Below, one piece after another: positions 1 to 11,097 of a stretch of DNA of 64,000 nucleotides; the stretch's first letter is position 1; the number at the start of each line of letters is the position of its first letter. The DNA comes from Neonectria sp. B-13 (taxonomy: Eukaryota; Ascomycota; Sordariomycetes; Hypocreales; Nectriaceae). The stretch is taken from contig NOKP01000007.1 of assembly GCA_002682825.1 (NCBI GenBank), forward strand, positions 930,001 through 994,000, written 5' to 3'. The translations under genes and the position numbers were made by a program. A model generated the notes under the pieces. The model saw only the letters and a list, made by a program, of their open reading frames with translations. It did not search any database and was not told the DNA's origin.

Positions 1-613
1 TTGATGTGGTATGTGTACACTTGCCTCGATATGCCGGAGTTGCATCTAACACCGGATTTAGGTAGCACTGGGCGGTGATGTCAACACCCTCGTTCGCAAT
101 GAGGACACCGAAGGCATCAAGCTCAGCCAGAAGTACTTCCACGACCTGATCCAAGAGGAGATCACCTCGGGTATTCCTGCGGACCGCATCGTCCTCGGCG
201 GCTTCTCCCAGGGCGGCGCCATGGCCATCCTCTCGGGGCTGACCTTCACGGCCAAGCTAGCCGGCATCGTGGGTCTCTCGTCCTGGCTGCTGTTGTCCCA
301 GGCTTTCCCCAATATGATCTCGCCCCAAGACGCCAACCGCCAGACTCCCGTCATCATGTACCATGGCGACCGGGACCCCGTCGTTCACCCCAACCGGGGC
401 AAGTTGAGCGCCGACAAGCTTAATGAGCTCGGCTACAACGTGACGTGGAAGACCTATCCGTGAGTACTTGGCTCCCTACCATCTGTTGAACGCCCATCTG
501 ACAATCTATCTAGGGGCATGGAGCACTCCGCTTGTCTGGAGGAGCTGGATGATGTCGAGGTCTTCTTGAGAGAGAGACTCCCCCCCGTTGGAGAGAGGGA
601 AAAAGAGCTGTGA
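1..613 (+). CDS. Acyl-protein thioesterase 1 (APT1/LYPLA family), 5'-truncated
   Basis: Serine hydrolase that removes palmitate and other acyl groups from proteins; cytosolic alpha/beta-hydrolase of the phospholipase/carboxylesterase family. The gene enters from the left edge. Exons read as <1-8, 62-459 and 514-613, with 53- and 54-nt introns; the first has GTATGT, CTAAC and TTAG. The nucleophile Ser lies in GFSQGG, the catalytic Asp in the H-G-D-R-D-P segment and the catalytic His in G-M-E-H-S near the C-terminus, so the whole triad is present. The protein ends with TGA at 611-613. Only the N-terminal part, with the first strand and oxyanion loop, is outside the window. The family assignment is firm; substrate preference cannot be told from sequence. 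Confidence 0.9.
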
Positions 614-1362
614 TAGATGAGCCGAATGACTGGTTTACATACATGCGTGATCCATCATGTGCTGCTCCAGCCTCTCAGAACTTAGACAACCAACAGAAAC
701 CTTCTTCACATGAACAAGAGACTATCATCTCTAAAGCAATAAGACAGCTTCAATGTCACATGAAAAATACACGAGTTCGGCCCGGGCCCAATCATGACTT
801 AGTCTACTTGCACGAGCCGCGTGGCATCCGTCTTACAAGGTGCCTCGTGATACGATGGGAAACGCCAGTAAATGCCATGTCTTCTCTCAGAATAGGCAGA
901 ATGTGTCGAAATTAGTCATCCAATTGGCACCTCTGACGCGGGATGACGTGCATTCCAAGAGCCCTTGGGCCACTAAACGCCCCTAACATTCAGTGGGGGA
1001 AGGGCGGTTACAGCGGGGTGGGTCCTCTGTAATTCTCGCGGGTCCAGTGAAGCACCCGGTTTTCTCCAACAGTTCGTCGCCTGGACATGCTGTCGACCGC
1101 ACACTAGTCTTGATCCTCCCGCTTCGCTTCGTCTCTTTCTTCCATCTACCCACTCCTACTCCAGCTTCTCCTCTCTTCTTCCGCTGGCCTGCCTTGCGCG
1201 AAAACGTACGTCTCTTGTCGCTTGGCACTGACACGATATGCTATTCTCGTCGTCTTCCTCCCGCGCGCCCAACCGCCTTGGCTGAACGAGCCCGCTTCCG
1301 TCCCACCCCAGAATCCTGTGATGTCCTCCCTGGCCCTGGTCTCCATCTCCAGATAAACAAAC
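614..1362. other. Intergenic region with leader of the Ivy1-like gene
   Basis: No gene is supported here. From about 1080 to 1350 the plus strand is strongly C/T-rich, as is usual for promoters and 5' leaders of filamentous fungi, and it runs into the ATG at 1363. The part from 614 to about 900 is probably the 3' UTR of the thioesterase gene. Confidence 0.5.
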
Positions 1363-2844
1363 ATGGCCTCTCCCGCACTATCTCGGTCGGTCTCACCGAC
1401 GCCGTCCCAGCTGCCGCCCGTCCCCGGCTCCCCCGTATACTCCATCGCCTCCACGGCGAATCCTCTCTCCCAGTTTAACTTGCCGCTTCCGCCGCCGCCG
1501 CGACCCGCCCACGCCGTCCTCTCCAAAACCGACCTCGGACATTCCCAACAGGCCTACTCCGATCTTCTCTCCTCCGCAAAGGCCTATCGCCTTGCGCTCG
1601 CCAGCCTCTCCACTTCTGCGTCAACGTTTGGTTCTGCCCTCGAAGCATGCGCGCGACTCAAGGAAGCTCGTGCCGAGCATATCGGCCACTCTGGCGCAAC
1701 CAACATGACTGCCAGCTTCACCACCAAGGGCTCTTGCACTGCCGACATGCTAATGTCCGCCTCGGGTGTTCACCACCTTGTGGCAAACCACCAGCAGATC
1801 CTCTCCGAAACTGTCTACCGTTCCTTCGAAGTGCCACTACTACACGACCTCGACAAATGGCAAACCGTTATCGACGACGAGGAGGAGACGTACAAGCAGA
1901 AGGTCCGGGCGCAAAGCAAGGAGATCAAGCGCCTTGAGAAGGAGGGCATGAAGTTACACAAGCAGCGGAGGCGAGATGTTTCGCGCTTCCGGGCGCACTT
2001 GGTCGAGCTGACCACCAAGCTCGATGGCTTGACATCGCTCCACGCGGACCACGCCCGGACGCTGCTAAGAGAGAGCCAGGAGACAAGCGGAAGGATTGTC
2101 GATGCTAGCTGTAGTTTAGTCCGGGCAGAGGTGGACATCTTCGAGAGCCTGGCGAGAAAGGGATGGACTGGTGGCGGCTTGGACGAGCTGCTGGAGAAGG
2201 GCCAGGACCTGTTCGCGACCGATGATGACAGCGCAACCCTTGGCGCTGGAGGCAGCGCCGAGACGGCTAAGCTCTTCTCCATCCTGCCTCCTAAGAGCAT
2301 CCTCGCCGACTCCGGGTCCGAAGTATCCAAGCAAGGCCACGCCAGGGGCGATAGTCTGCTTATGGACACAGACCGGTACCAGTCTCTCGCGGCTTTGGCC
2401 ACGGACTCGAAGCAAAGCGGCGGTAATGGTGGTGGCGGAGATAGCGACAGCGTCTTCTCGTCCGACTTCAACAAGCCTCGCAACGCCCGCCCCTTTTCGC
2501 CGCAGCCTATCCGTCGCATCCCCACCGACGTCACCTTCGACTCTCTCAGCGCCGGGATCGGGGCGGTTGATCCAAGCACTAACGATGACGGCGACGACCT
2601 GCACCGCTCGGAGCTGCTCATGCCCGTGGTTGAGGCTGATGACGGGGAGGAGGAGGAGGACAACCCCAGTAAGGAGGAAACCGAGCACCAAGAAAGAGAC
2701 GACGAAGAAAGGCACGAGGAGGATTTGCGAGGTCGGATGTCACCTGGATCGCCGAGGATAGAGACCAAGTCACCGGATTTCATCACGGACGAGAGCTCCC
2801 CCGAAGATGCGTGGGGCGGGGGCATTGAGGATGCCAGGCACTAG
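1363..2844 (+). CDS. Ivy1-like phospholipid-binding protein (vacuolar, BAR-like coiled coil)
   Basis: A single exon encodes 493 residues. Residues about 50-260 form an alpha-helical, charged coiled-coil block, with a stretch around 155-215 rich in Glu, Lys and Arg, that resembles the inverse-BAR-like domain of fungal Ivy1. In yeast, Ivy1 binds phospholipids, the Rab7 homologue Ypt7 and Vps33 on the vacuole membrane and acts in the TORC1/EGO and Fab1 network. The first 50 residues are Ser/Pro-rich, and the C-terminal 230 residues are low-complexity and acidic, with an EEEED run near residue 430. The start ATG sits in a good context (AAACATGG) after a C/T-rich leader. Long antisense frames in this gene are shadows of its codon bias. 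The family call rests on remembered similarity of the central block. Confidence 0.7.
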   Translation: MASPALSRSVSPTPSQLPPVPGSPVYSIASTANPLSQFNLPLPPPPRPAHAVLSKTDLGHSQQAYSDLLSSAKAYRLALASLSTSASTFGSALEACARLKEARAEHIGHSGATNMTASFTTKGSCTADMLMSASGVHHLVANHQQILSETVYRSFEVPLLHDLDKWQTVIDDEEETYKQKVRAQSKEIKRLEKEGMKLHKQRRRDVSRFRAHLVELTTKLDGLTSLHADHARTLLRESQETSGRIVDASCSLVRAEVDIFESLARKGWTGGGLDELLEKGQDLFATDDDSATLGAGGSAETAKLFSILPPKSILADSGSEVSKQGHARGDSLLMDTDRYQSLAALATDSKQSGGNGGGGDSDSVFSSDFNKPRNARPFSPQPIRRIPTDVTFDSLSAGIGAVDPSTNDDGDDLHRSELLMPVVEADDGEEEEDNPSKEETEHQERDDEERHEEDLRGRMSPGSPRIETKSPDFITDESSPEDAWGGGIEDARH

Positions 2845-3186
2845 TTTGATGTATCGCGCGTGAGTCTCTTGGCTGAAATGGATTATATATGTCGGCGTTG
2901 ATTCGGGCATGTTGGAGGCAGGCATCCTGGTCACGGCGTTTGAAGGCTTGCGCTGGTAATAGATTTGCATAGGTACTTTATTGTACAAACATTATACGGT
3001 TCTTGATATGCCCCGTTTCTAGTCGAAGCAGATTGAGTCCCCCACCTCATTGACACGCCTGACGCCATGGGCCACGATTTAATGCTGTGGCCGCTCTTCA
3101 AAACTCATCATCCCTCATCTCGTACAGTCTAACTGCCCTTGATAGTTGTGTTTTCCTAAATGCCCCTTATTTAATGTTTCCTTGCC
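2845..3186. other. Convergent 3' intergenic spacer
   Basis: About 340 bp between the stop codons of the Ivy1-like gene and the Nup53 gene. It holds the 3' UTRs of both convergent genes and no other feature I can support. Confidence 0.5.
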
Positions 3187-4510
3187 CTAATCGTCCTTGT
3201 CGATGTTCAGCACATCGCCCCCAAACAGCCCAAAGGTGGCATCCAGCCACCAGATGAGCTTCCAGTACAGGCTCGCACGGTTCCAGTCAAACTCGCCGGC
3301 CTCGGTACGGGGCACCTCGTTGCCAATCATGCTGCCGCCGAACCACTTGACGAAGGGGATGGCGTTGAGGAAACGCTGCATGACGGACTGCTGAGGGAGC
3401 AGGGCTTGCTCGGCGGGCAGGAGGTTGGCGCGCCGTGCGGTAGGGATACGGCGGCAGAAGATGCTGTCCTCGTCGCGGATCTCGATAGGTTGGATACTGG
3501 AGGTGGAGGTTTTAGGGACCGTGGTGATGGGTTCGGTAATGGTGGTACTGGAGGTGTGGGAGTTGGTGATGGTGCCCGTGTCCATGGTCAAGCTGGAGGT
3601 TTGCGAGTGGGGAGGCGAGAGGTCGAGAAGGCGGCTGTTGAAGGAGGTGGGCATTCCGTTGATGGTCTTTCGCTTTGGAGCGCTGACGGAGGCGGGCATG
3701 CTGTTCGACCGGGTATGCTCATTGACCAGGGAATCGACATCGGGACAGGCTTCGTCTTTGGCGGGTGGGAGCCCACGATAGGACTCGGCGTACACAAGAT
3801 GCCCCAATATCCTCTGAGGGCTGGCGAACATGGCAGCATCAGCAGCCTCGGAGCTCTCGAACGTGACCTTGACCCAGTGCTCTCCACCGTCGGCCCGGTT
3901 CACCAGCGCCCTCTCGTCGGCACTCAGAGTCCGGCGTCGCGTAAAGGCCGGGTCTCGCAGCTCTGACTTGTAGCGGCGCTGCGAGGTCGGGGGCTCTCGG
4001 GGGTAGTCCTCGAGGATGTTGCCAGCGAGGGACTCGTAGTGGGAGATAGCGGCGTACTGCTGGGTCGAGGAGCGGTACCCACGGAGGATGAGCTCGACGG
4101 GGAAGGATGTGACGGCGCGTTGGGGCGCGGGATCCTCCTGGAGCATGCCGCTGCTCTTGCGCTGGACGGTGGCGACGGGCGGGGCCTGGTTGGAGACCCA
4201 GTCGCCGAAGAGCTTATCGGCGGCAGCGAGGGTCGGGTTCTCACGGCCGCGGGCGGGCGTGCCGGGGCGAGAGCGGGAGCGGCGGGTAGATTTGCCAAAA
4301 GAACCGGACTCGGCGACGCTGCGGCGCGAGCGGGTGCTTCCTGAGGGGGCATCTTGTCTAGGGAGCGCAATCAGGTTAGCGCTGGAAGGAAGTACGAGCA
4401 GAGACAGCGAGATCGTACTGGTTGAAGTACATGGCGTAGGGCCGCTTGATGCCGTCGTCGCCGACGTAGCATTCGTCGTCGGGGACGTTGTGGAGGATGA
4501 GAGGAGCCAT
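3187..4510 (-). CDS. nup53: Nucleoporin Nup53/Nup35-type (MPPN RRM domain)
   Basis: Inner-ring nucleoporin that links the pore scaffold to the nuclear membrane. Exons run from 4510 to 4419 and from 4357 to 3187, with a 61-nt intron whose donor is GTACGA; the product has 420 residues. The Arg/Ser-rich region after the first exon is typical. Residues about 110-220 form the non-canonical Nup53-type RRM, recognisable by V-E-L-I-L-R-G-Y, the split RRM spacing and [10 protein letters not shown] Ser/Thr-rich linker follows. The C-terminus ends in an aromatic amphipathic helix ([14 protein letters not shown]), which in this family inserts into the nuclear membrane. The gene is divergent from the dioxygenase gene at 5706. 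Confidence 0.88.
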
Positions 4511-5705
4511 GGCTAGAGGGATGGCTGATGGAAGGCGACCGCGAGACGAAGGGAAGAAGGGCGCGGATGAAGCAAAGCAGCTGCCTTCCTGGAGGGTGAA
4601 TGAGGGCTCGCGGGAGGTGGCGCGAGGGGAGGCGAGGTAGGCGTGTCGGGTCGGGTCGGCGGCGTTGAGATGAGGATTCGTTCGTTGAAGTTCACATGCC
4701 CAAATTTGTTGGAGTTGACTCTACCGTCGATTTTCTAACCCAGCAACCAAACAAATTAATTAAGGCTAGGTTGCCCAACGCGGTACAATGCGGGGAATGG
4801 TTTCTCCGCGGCCGTGCGTCCCTGTTCCTGTTCCTGCTCCTATTCCTGTTCCTTGTTCTTGGTATTTGGAAGGGGTTTCTTTTATGTCTATTCTGATGGA
4901 CAGGCATCTTGTATTCTTTCTGTGTAAAAGGGAAAACCCTTGTGTATTTTTAGTCGCGGAATCTTGTATGAATAGGTGAAACAGCACTCGCGCTTACGTA
5001 TCCCAACTCCCAATCGTGGGCGCCGAGGACGAGTGCGCCGTACTCCTGTGACTGATGAACAAACAAATTTCTTGCACCGTGAAGGGACACTCAGGTGATA
5101 AAACAGGGAACTCTTTATCTAGAGGTCTTTCTAACTTGTTTCTTTCTAGGTTTTTTTTGGGAGCTGAGACACTACAATTGGCCTTGTGAACCACTTAACC
5201 ATTCGTTGGTTCCGGCCAAGTCAATACCAAGGAGGCTAACAAAGAGCCAGCCAGGTTGGCAGTTCATTGGTGCCTACTGAGAGGAAAACGGTTCGGGACC
5301 TATGCTTACTACCGATCTCAAAACCCCTAGTTCCTCGGGTTTCTGATTTATAATCGTCGGCTGGGCCAGCACGAACTCTTCCAAGATCTCGGAGTTGAAG
5401 CTGACCCCAACCCGCGCGGTAAGCCAGAACAGAGGGCAATGACACGGAGCTCTTGACAGGGGGGAGCTGTACTATGGCTGGTAATTCACAGCGCTGAATC
5501 AGCATATAATCCCTTGCGTCTCCACTGTAAAACCAATCGCGCGCGGCTTCCAAATCCAGCGCTGGGTGCTCCACCCTGAGGGATCTCTCGGGGCTGGATA
5601 TACGGATATGACCAAGTATGGGCGTCAAAACTCGGAGCCTCGCCCTATATTTCACCAAACGACAATTACCTAAAGGGGCACGGTTCTGCAAATCACTTGC
5701 CCATA
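4511..5705. promoter_or_regulatory. Divergent intergenic region, Nup53 / dioxygenase
   Basis: About 1.2 kb separate two divergent start codons, so it must contain both promoters. A pyrimidine run of repeated CTGTTC/CTATTC units lies at about 4818-4860. No coding exon with consistent splice sites was seen. Confidence 0.4.
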
Positions 5706-6876
5706 ATGAGCCAGCTTCTATCTTTCCGCGCACTTATAGGCTTGTCGCTTGCTGTGGCCATGTTCGCGTTCCTCGGCGCTTCACCTCTCAAGGCCTTCAT
5801 TTCCACCTTACAGCGTGCAGGTATGGATGCGTTCTCGACACAACAGAATTCCTCGGCGTCTTTGACGTCTCGGACGCCTGTTTACTTCTTCAGCCATGGC
5901 GGGGTGAGTGCTTGATTGGTTTCATACATGTCGAGATAATTACTTCCTTCTGACGATTGTTGCGTATAGCCTACTGTTCAGTACGACACCGAGCATCCCG
6001 CATTCCCTATTCTCCAGCAGATTGGCAAGGAAATCACACAGCAGGTCAAGCCAAAGGCTGTCGTTGTATTTTCAGGCCATTGGATGGGCGAGGGGGCTGC
6101 CATCCACGTCAACAAGGAAGAGAACACCGACCTGATTTATGAGTATGTCTTGAAGCTCTCACCCCGCCTGTGGTGAATGGGATGTTAACCAGGCCTCAGT
6201 TTCTATGGGTTTCCAGACCATTTCTATAAGGCAACATACCCCAACAAGGGAGACCCTGAGCTTGCGAGCAAGATTATGGTCATGTTGTCGGAAGCTGGAA
6301 TCCAGTCGTACGGAGTCAATCGTGGCCTCGACCACGGCGTCTGGTCCGGCTTCAACGTTGGTAGGCGCGCACCAAGCTCGGTTCTCAAGATAGATGCTTA
6401 CCCAAGCCACAGCATTTGACCCGAAAACCAACCCTCTGAACGTCCCTCTGGTACAGGTCTCGCTCTACAAGAACGAGAACCCCCATGCTCACTATGCCTT
6501 GGGCCGCGCTGTCGCCGCACTGCGAGAACAGGGCATTGTCATTATCGGAGCTGGAATGTCTGTTCACAACCTTCGCGATCTTCATTCATTGTTCGAGGGA
6601 AACAGCGACCCGATGCCGTACACGGTCAGCTTCGACAACGCTCTGAAGGAGGCCGTCGAGGTGGACCCCGCGCTGCGGGAGGACAAGATGGCAGCCATCT
6701 GCAAACGCGGGGACGCGAAACAAGCACATCCGACCATGGACCATCTGATGCCTGTGTATATCGCGGCGGGAGCAGCGGGCGAGGACTGGGGCAAACAAAC
6801 GTGGACGTTACAGGAGGGGAGCCTTGGCTGGGCTCAGTATCGTTTTGGAGATGTCGCAGGATCGTCGAAGGTTTGA
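5706..6876 (+). CDS. LigB-type class III extradiol ring-cleavage dioxygenase (DODA-like)
   Basis: Non-haem metal enzyme of the class III extradiol family that includes 4,5-DOPA dioxygenase; it opens catechol-type rings with O2. Four exons (5706-5903, 5970-6142, 6200-6360, 6413-6876) give 331 residues. Candidate metal-binding histidines are in Y-F-F-S-H-G-G, V-V-F-S-G-H-W and L-D-H-G-V-W, and a further His lies in G-M-S-V-H-N. The N-terminus (residues 8-27) is a hydrophobic helix of signal-anchor type, which is unusual for an enzyme family that is mostly soluble. Start choice: the ATG at 5706 opens directly into this helix; no upstream exon was evident. The natural substrate cannot be assigned; DOPA, protocatechuate-like or lignin-derived catechols are all possible. 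Confidence 0.85.
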
Positions 6877-7308
6877 TCCGTGGGCTGGGTTTGGGCATCA
6901 ACCTGGCTGCCCACGTGCAGTTTCGAATGGATTAGCCAGCCAGACACGGCAAATCTATTGCTAGGCCGATGGTATCCTTCGAGCCTAAATGTTTCGGGCT
7001 GAAGTGAGGTTGTTAATGTGATATATGATCGAAAATTTGAGGCATGGTTTGTATGTGGGCTGTATTGTTTTGTTGTTGGGTAGGTATTAGTAGCGTGATT
7101 GTGCATTTGTAATTGAGGACTTTGCATGATGAGTTCCCCAACAGCGCATGAGATAGACTAAGTGTGTGTTACGAAACAGCTCACGTCACGTTGCACACCG
7201 AGGGCCTCATCCTTCAGGTAATTTCTAAGGCGGCACATTCTCATGTATTGATCTCTTTCTGGTGCGTGCGCCTCACCGAGGCGAAATTCAATGTAAGGCA
7301 GCGCAAGA
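6877..7308. other. Convergent 3' intergenic spacer
   Basis: About 430 bp between the stops of the dioxygenase and RNA cyclase genes. The first 250 bp are A/T-richer and probably hold the 3' UTR. No gene seen. Confidence 0.45.
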
Positions 7309-8597
7309 TTAAGGACCAACAAAGGTTGTCCCGACTCCTCGAACTAAACGCCCCTTATCGTAGAATTCTACCGCAGGCAACAGCTCACTCACGACCCATC
7401 GTGCCGTTTGCGTGTGCAAAGATCCATGGCCGAAAGGCTTACTGCTCTTCTCCTTTCGCATTCTCAAATCTCCAGTGTCAAGGTTGCCCAGAGCATCGAT
7501 AAGCACGCCATGCGAGGAGTCATCGGGACTGTCGCCACGTGGAAACGACGAATAACCATGGCAAAGGGCCTGGAAGCAGACAAGCTGGTCCTGGAGGTGT
7601 ACGTCGACCTCTCCGCCCTGAGCTACTTCTTCGAACAGTCCTCGGCACAACTTGTCCGAAACCTGGCTTGTGAAAGAGGCCCTTAGCTTGCCCTTTTTCG
7701 GCATCGAGCCGAGATAGTCCTTGCTCCATCTTACGCCACCTTTCGAGTGGGCCACGAGGAGAATATACCACCGAGTTTCGAGGAGGGAGTCTTCTACCAG
7801 CTTGAAGTTGACCTCGGCGCCGGGGAGGAGAATATCGAGGTCTTTTACCAGGGCATTTTGGAGTTCCTCATGCACGGTGCTCGGCACAATCATGGTGACG
7901 TCTATGCCCGTCACTTCAAACGACTCTGGGTGCTTTCGTGGGGCTGTTGCCTTGAAGCGGAGAGGCTGTCCAACGGGAATCGGAACAATCTTCAGCCAGA
8001 AGGAACCTCGAGACTGCGGACCAAGGCTCCAGCCTCGACGTGTCAGCTTTCTTTCAACCTGGATGCCGAAGCGTTCTTCGAGAATAGGCAGCAGGACCTG
8101 ATCCAGGTAGTCGTAGCTCAAGCTGAAGCTAACATTGGTCCCGCCCGAAATGTCTAGCTCTATCGGTTCGCGGCTACTGTTGCCTGCAAAAACGAGGAAA
8201 GGCAAGATGGCCTGCAGGATTAAAAGGGTGCTGGCGGACCCTGAAGCGGCGGAGAGCTTGATGGTTCTTTGCAACAAGTCTGAGGGAGCGCGTCGTGGGA
8301 CGAACGAAACTGTCGTCGACCCTACGCTCAGGCCTTCCACTTCAGCATCCGTGGCCTCGGCGAGCCACTGGATGGAAGTGACATGCTGGCTCTTGAGTCC
8401 TGGGCGCGTGCTGCGTCAGTTGTTGGACCTCTGTTGGGCCAGGGGGATCACCAACCTCCGCCCTTTGGACCGCCTCTGTTACCTCTGACGTTCCGAATGA
8501 TCACGGGTTGCGTCGTCAAGGCAGCTAGACAAATGGCGACTCTGACCACTTGTCCGCCACCTTCTCCTGTGCGGCCGTCGATTTCTATGGGTTTCAT
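7309..8597 (-). CDS. RNA 3'-terminal phosphate cyclase (RtcA family)
   Basis: Converts an RNA 3'-phosphate to a 2',3'-cyclic phosphate using ATP. Exons run from 8597 to 8456 and from 8399 to 7309, with a 56-nt intron (donor GTTGGT, internal CTGAC); the product is 410 residues. The N-terminus has the family pattern E-I-D-G-R-T-G-E-G-G-G-Q-V-V-R, followed by the glycine-rich turn and L-K-S-Q-H. The middle contains G-T-N-V-S-F-S-L-S-Y-D-Y and the C-terminus H-T-Q-T-A-R-W-V, where the family's catalytic histidine is expected. The track also allows a start 47 codons upstream, but the family begins at M-K-P-I-E-I-D-G. It could instead be the related Rcl1 ribosome-biogenesis protein, but the GEGGGQ and HTQT motifs favour an active cyclase. 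Confidence 0.88.
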
Positions 8598-10243
8598 GGC
8601 GTTGGTGATGAATGGTGGCAACGGCGCAAGGTGTGAATGGCGTATACCTTTCGGAAAGCAACCTAGCAGCCTAGCAGAGGCGAACAACAGAGTATTGCCC
8701 CGGCGGCGAAAAAAAGGCTTCGAGAATGGCTTGGGCATTTGTTATAAGCTCCGACTGACAAGAGAAAACGCCTCATAAATGGATACTGCGATGGTCGAAA
8801 TTGCACTGACTCACATTTTTGGTACGCCGGTCAGTCGCCTAGAGTTTCGGCGTGAGAGTCAGTCCCCGCCAACAGGCTGACAAGAATTGGCGACAACAAA
8901 GATACCCGACTCCGGACACCATAAGAGGAAGTCGGAGGATGACGAATTCGGAATACACATGCAAGTCATCCAAAGACTTCAAGCCAACGAGGCAGTTATT
9001 TTTGGGGAGGCTGAGTGGTTTGATTCCTCAGCGGAGAGGACGAGAACGCCCGGCCGTCCCGAATCAAGTATATGAGACCGCCTAGAGACGTCTGAAAAAC
9101 GCTCGATCTCATGGAGGGTTTGGGCTTTTGCTCCTCTGTTTCTGGAACGCAAGTCAGACAGGTAAGTGAAATGTTTCTTTTTGTTGGTACTCCTTCCGTT
9201 GGTACCTCCCTACGTACCTGAAATTGAACGGCGCCACGCGGACCGGTTCCCGCCAGTGCAGTGTAGACCAGGTTCCTTCTGGAAGGTCATTAAACTTTCG
9301 CCTCCAATTCACATTACTTCATTCTTTTCTTTCGCCTCTCTTCTTCTTCTCTTTCTTCCTCATACTTTTCTCTTCTCTCACTTAATGTTGTCGCGCTCGT
9401 TCCCATTCCCTCCGCCCACTGCTCGACGTCGACATGTGGGGAAATTGGTGCACCGCCTCGCTATGTGGTCGCTCCCGATGGAGATTGACAATGAGCGATC
9501 AATTGACGGATGAGCCAGCCACGCTCCGCGCCTTGGAAGATGCCTGATCGACCGGCCTCTCAACGACTTCGGATTGGCGAAAACACAATCTTGGAGCATC
9601 GGTGCCAGCTGAACTTGGCTTTTTTTGTGGTGACGACAATGTGGCGAGATGGTTAAGAGCTGAGGCGGCGTAGCACAGCCTATCATTTCCTGCGGTGTCA
9701 CCGAAAGGTCAATATTGAGGCGACAAGTTCATCCGAATTGACGAACGTCGCCACTAAGGATTACTTGATTCAATTCAGGGGCCGGGCGAAGACGGAGGCA
9801 GTCACCTCCTGAGGGAAGTCAATCTATTATTTCTCGGGCCCTCCACATACTCTCTTCTGCAACAACAAAACGAACCCCAAAGCAAATCCAACGACAAGAC
9901 CAACAAATCTCAATTTTGGGAGATAACGAAAGCAAGGAATTCGAAACAGGCCAGCTGTCTACTTCGACAATGCACATCGTGAGAATATGAGGCCCAAACT
10001 CAACGTCTCCCGTCTATGACCCACCCAACATGATGGGGTTTTCTCTCTTGTCAACGCCAAGTATGCGTATAGATGGTTCCCAGATCTCCGCCAAATGGCA
10101 ATTGGAACGACGACACCTCCGAATCATGCAACAACAAAGGAAGAATTCGACCAATGCTGGTGGACCAAGTTAGCAAGGCTCATTACTTGATGTGGCTTCT
10201 TACTTACTGTTCGGCCTCTCGGCCTCTAGTTCGCATGGCCGTC
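8598..10243. other. Intergenic region with two promoter-like leaders
   Basis: No gene is supported with confidence. At about 9300-9380 the plus strand has a strong TTC/CTT pyrimidine tract leading to an ATG at 9384 with a frame of only about 43 codons. At about 9855-9935 there is an A/C-rich stretch of the kind seen in fungal 5' leaders. A 57-codon stop-to-stop frame at 10020-10190 looks protein-like but has no clear start. Confidence 0.35.
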
Positions 10244-11097
10244 CTACTTCTTAGAGGATCTGGAGGATCTCGGCTTGGACTTGCCCTTGGACTTGGACTT
10301 GCCCTTACCCTTCGAATCATTCCATGATTCCTCTACAACATCACCACCTTCGTCTGTATCGCTGGATGATATCTCGACATTCCCCGGATACTGTCCAAAC
10401 CGGCCATGATACGAAGTCCCGGGAAACAGTTCATCAACCCGTCCCACGCTGTCTGGGACTGGCACAGCCCCCGACGTGGGGTGATATCGCACTTGTACGG
10501 AACCCGATGGAGTCGTCATGAAATTGTTTATGTTCCAGTTGTAGCTGGCAACTGACTCGCTGGCGGCCCTGATGTGACTTGGGTCGGGGACTGGACGAGT
10601 ACCCATGCCGTCCGGAGGGTAGCCCTGAGTGCTGCTGTTTCGGCATGAGCTTGTCTCCTCAAGTGACTTGGATCAGTTACTTACCTGTTCCAACTGCCCC
10701 AGTTGGCCGTCGTGGATGATGGGGAAACTGTTTGGGTGTCGCCGTTTCCATACGCCCAACCGCCAGAGTTGGCCGTTGTCGATGATGAAGAGACTGGCTG
10801 CGCCCTACTACTTCCATAACCCCGGGAAACCCCAGCAGCAGAGTCCTGGGCATTTGGGCCTATGTCACGCCCGGATGTGGTATTGTTGTAAACCATTCTA
10901 GCACCGCCAGACCCCTGAGGTGCAGCTTGGTATGCCTGTCCGAGGTGATCGGTACCTTGGTAGGTGCCAGCATCGTCTTGCATCCAGACTGCCCGACCTC
11001 GTTCATCGACATAATAACGTCTACCATCGACAAGACGGTATTCCACAGGGTGCGGTGATGGGGCACCCTGTCCCCAGTTCTGACGATGGCCCGACAT
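10244..11097 (-). CDS. Hypothetical low-complexity protein, two exons (neighbour of the repeat gene)
   Basis: Not recognised. Exons run from 11097 to 10685 (413 nt) and from 10634 to 10244, joined across a 50-nt intron with a perfect GTAAGT donor; the acceptor at 10635 could also be 3 nt further along. The product is 267 residues. The N-terminus carries a Y-R-L-V-D-G-R-R-Y-Y-V-D segment with an aromatic pattern, then a Gly/Ser/Thr/Asn-rich stretch in which S-S-T-T-A-N recurs twice. The C-terminus has an acidic patch (S-S-S-D-T-D-E-G-G-D) followed by G-K-G-K-S-K-S-K repeats and ends in basic S-S-K-K, which could be a nuclear or nucleic-acid-binding tail. No signal peptide or membrane helix. 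Exon 1 has exactly the same length and phase as that of the gene at 13314-13995 on the same strand. Confidence 0.6.

Noticed and set aside
1815..2825. 336-codon antisense frame in the Ivy1-like gene
   Set aside because: Ser-rich mirror of the GC-biased third positions of the sense gene; no independent support.
3406..3966. Gly/Asp/Val-rich plus-strand frame opposite Nup53
   Set aside because: Shadow of the Nup53 linker and RRM coding sequence.
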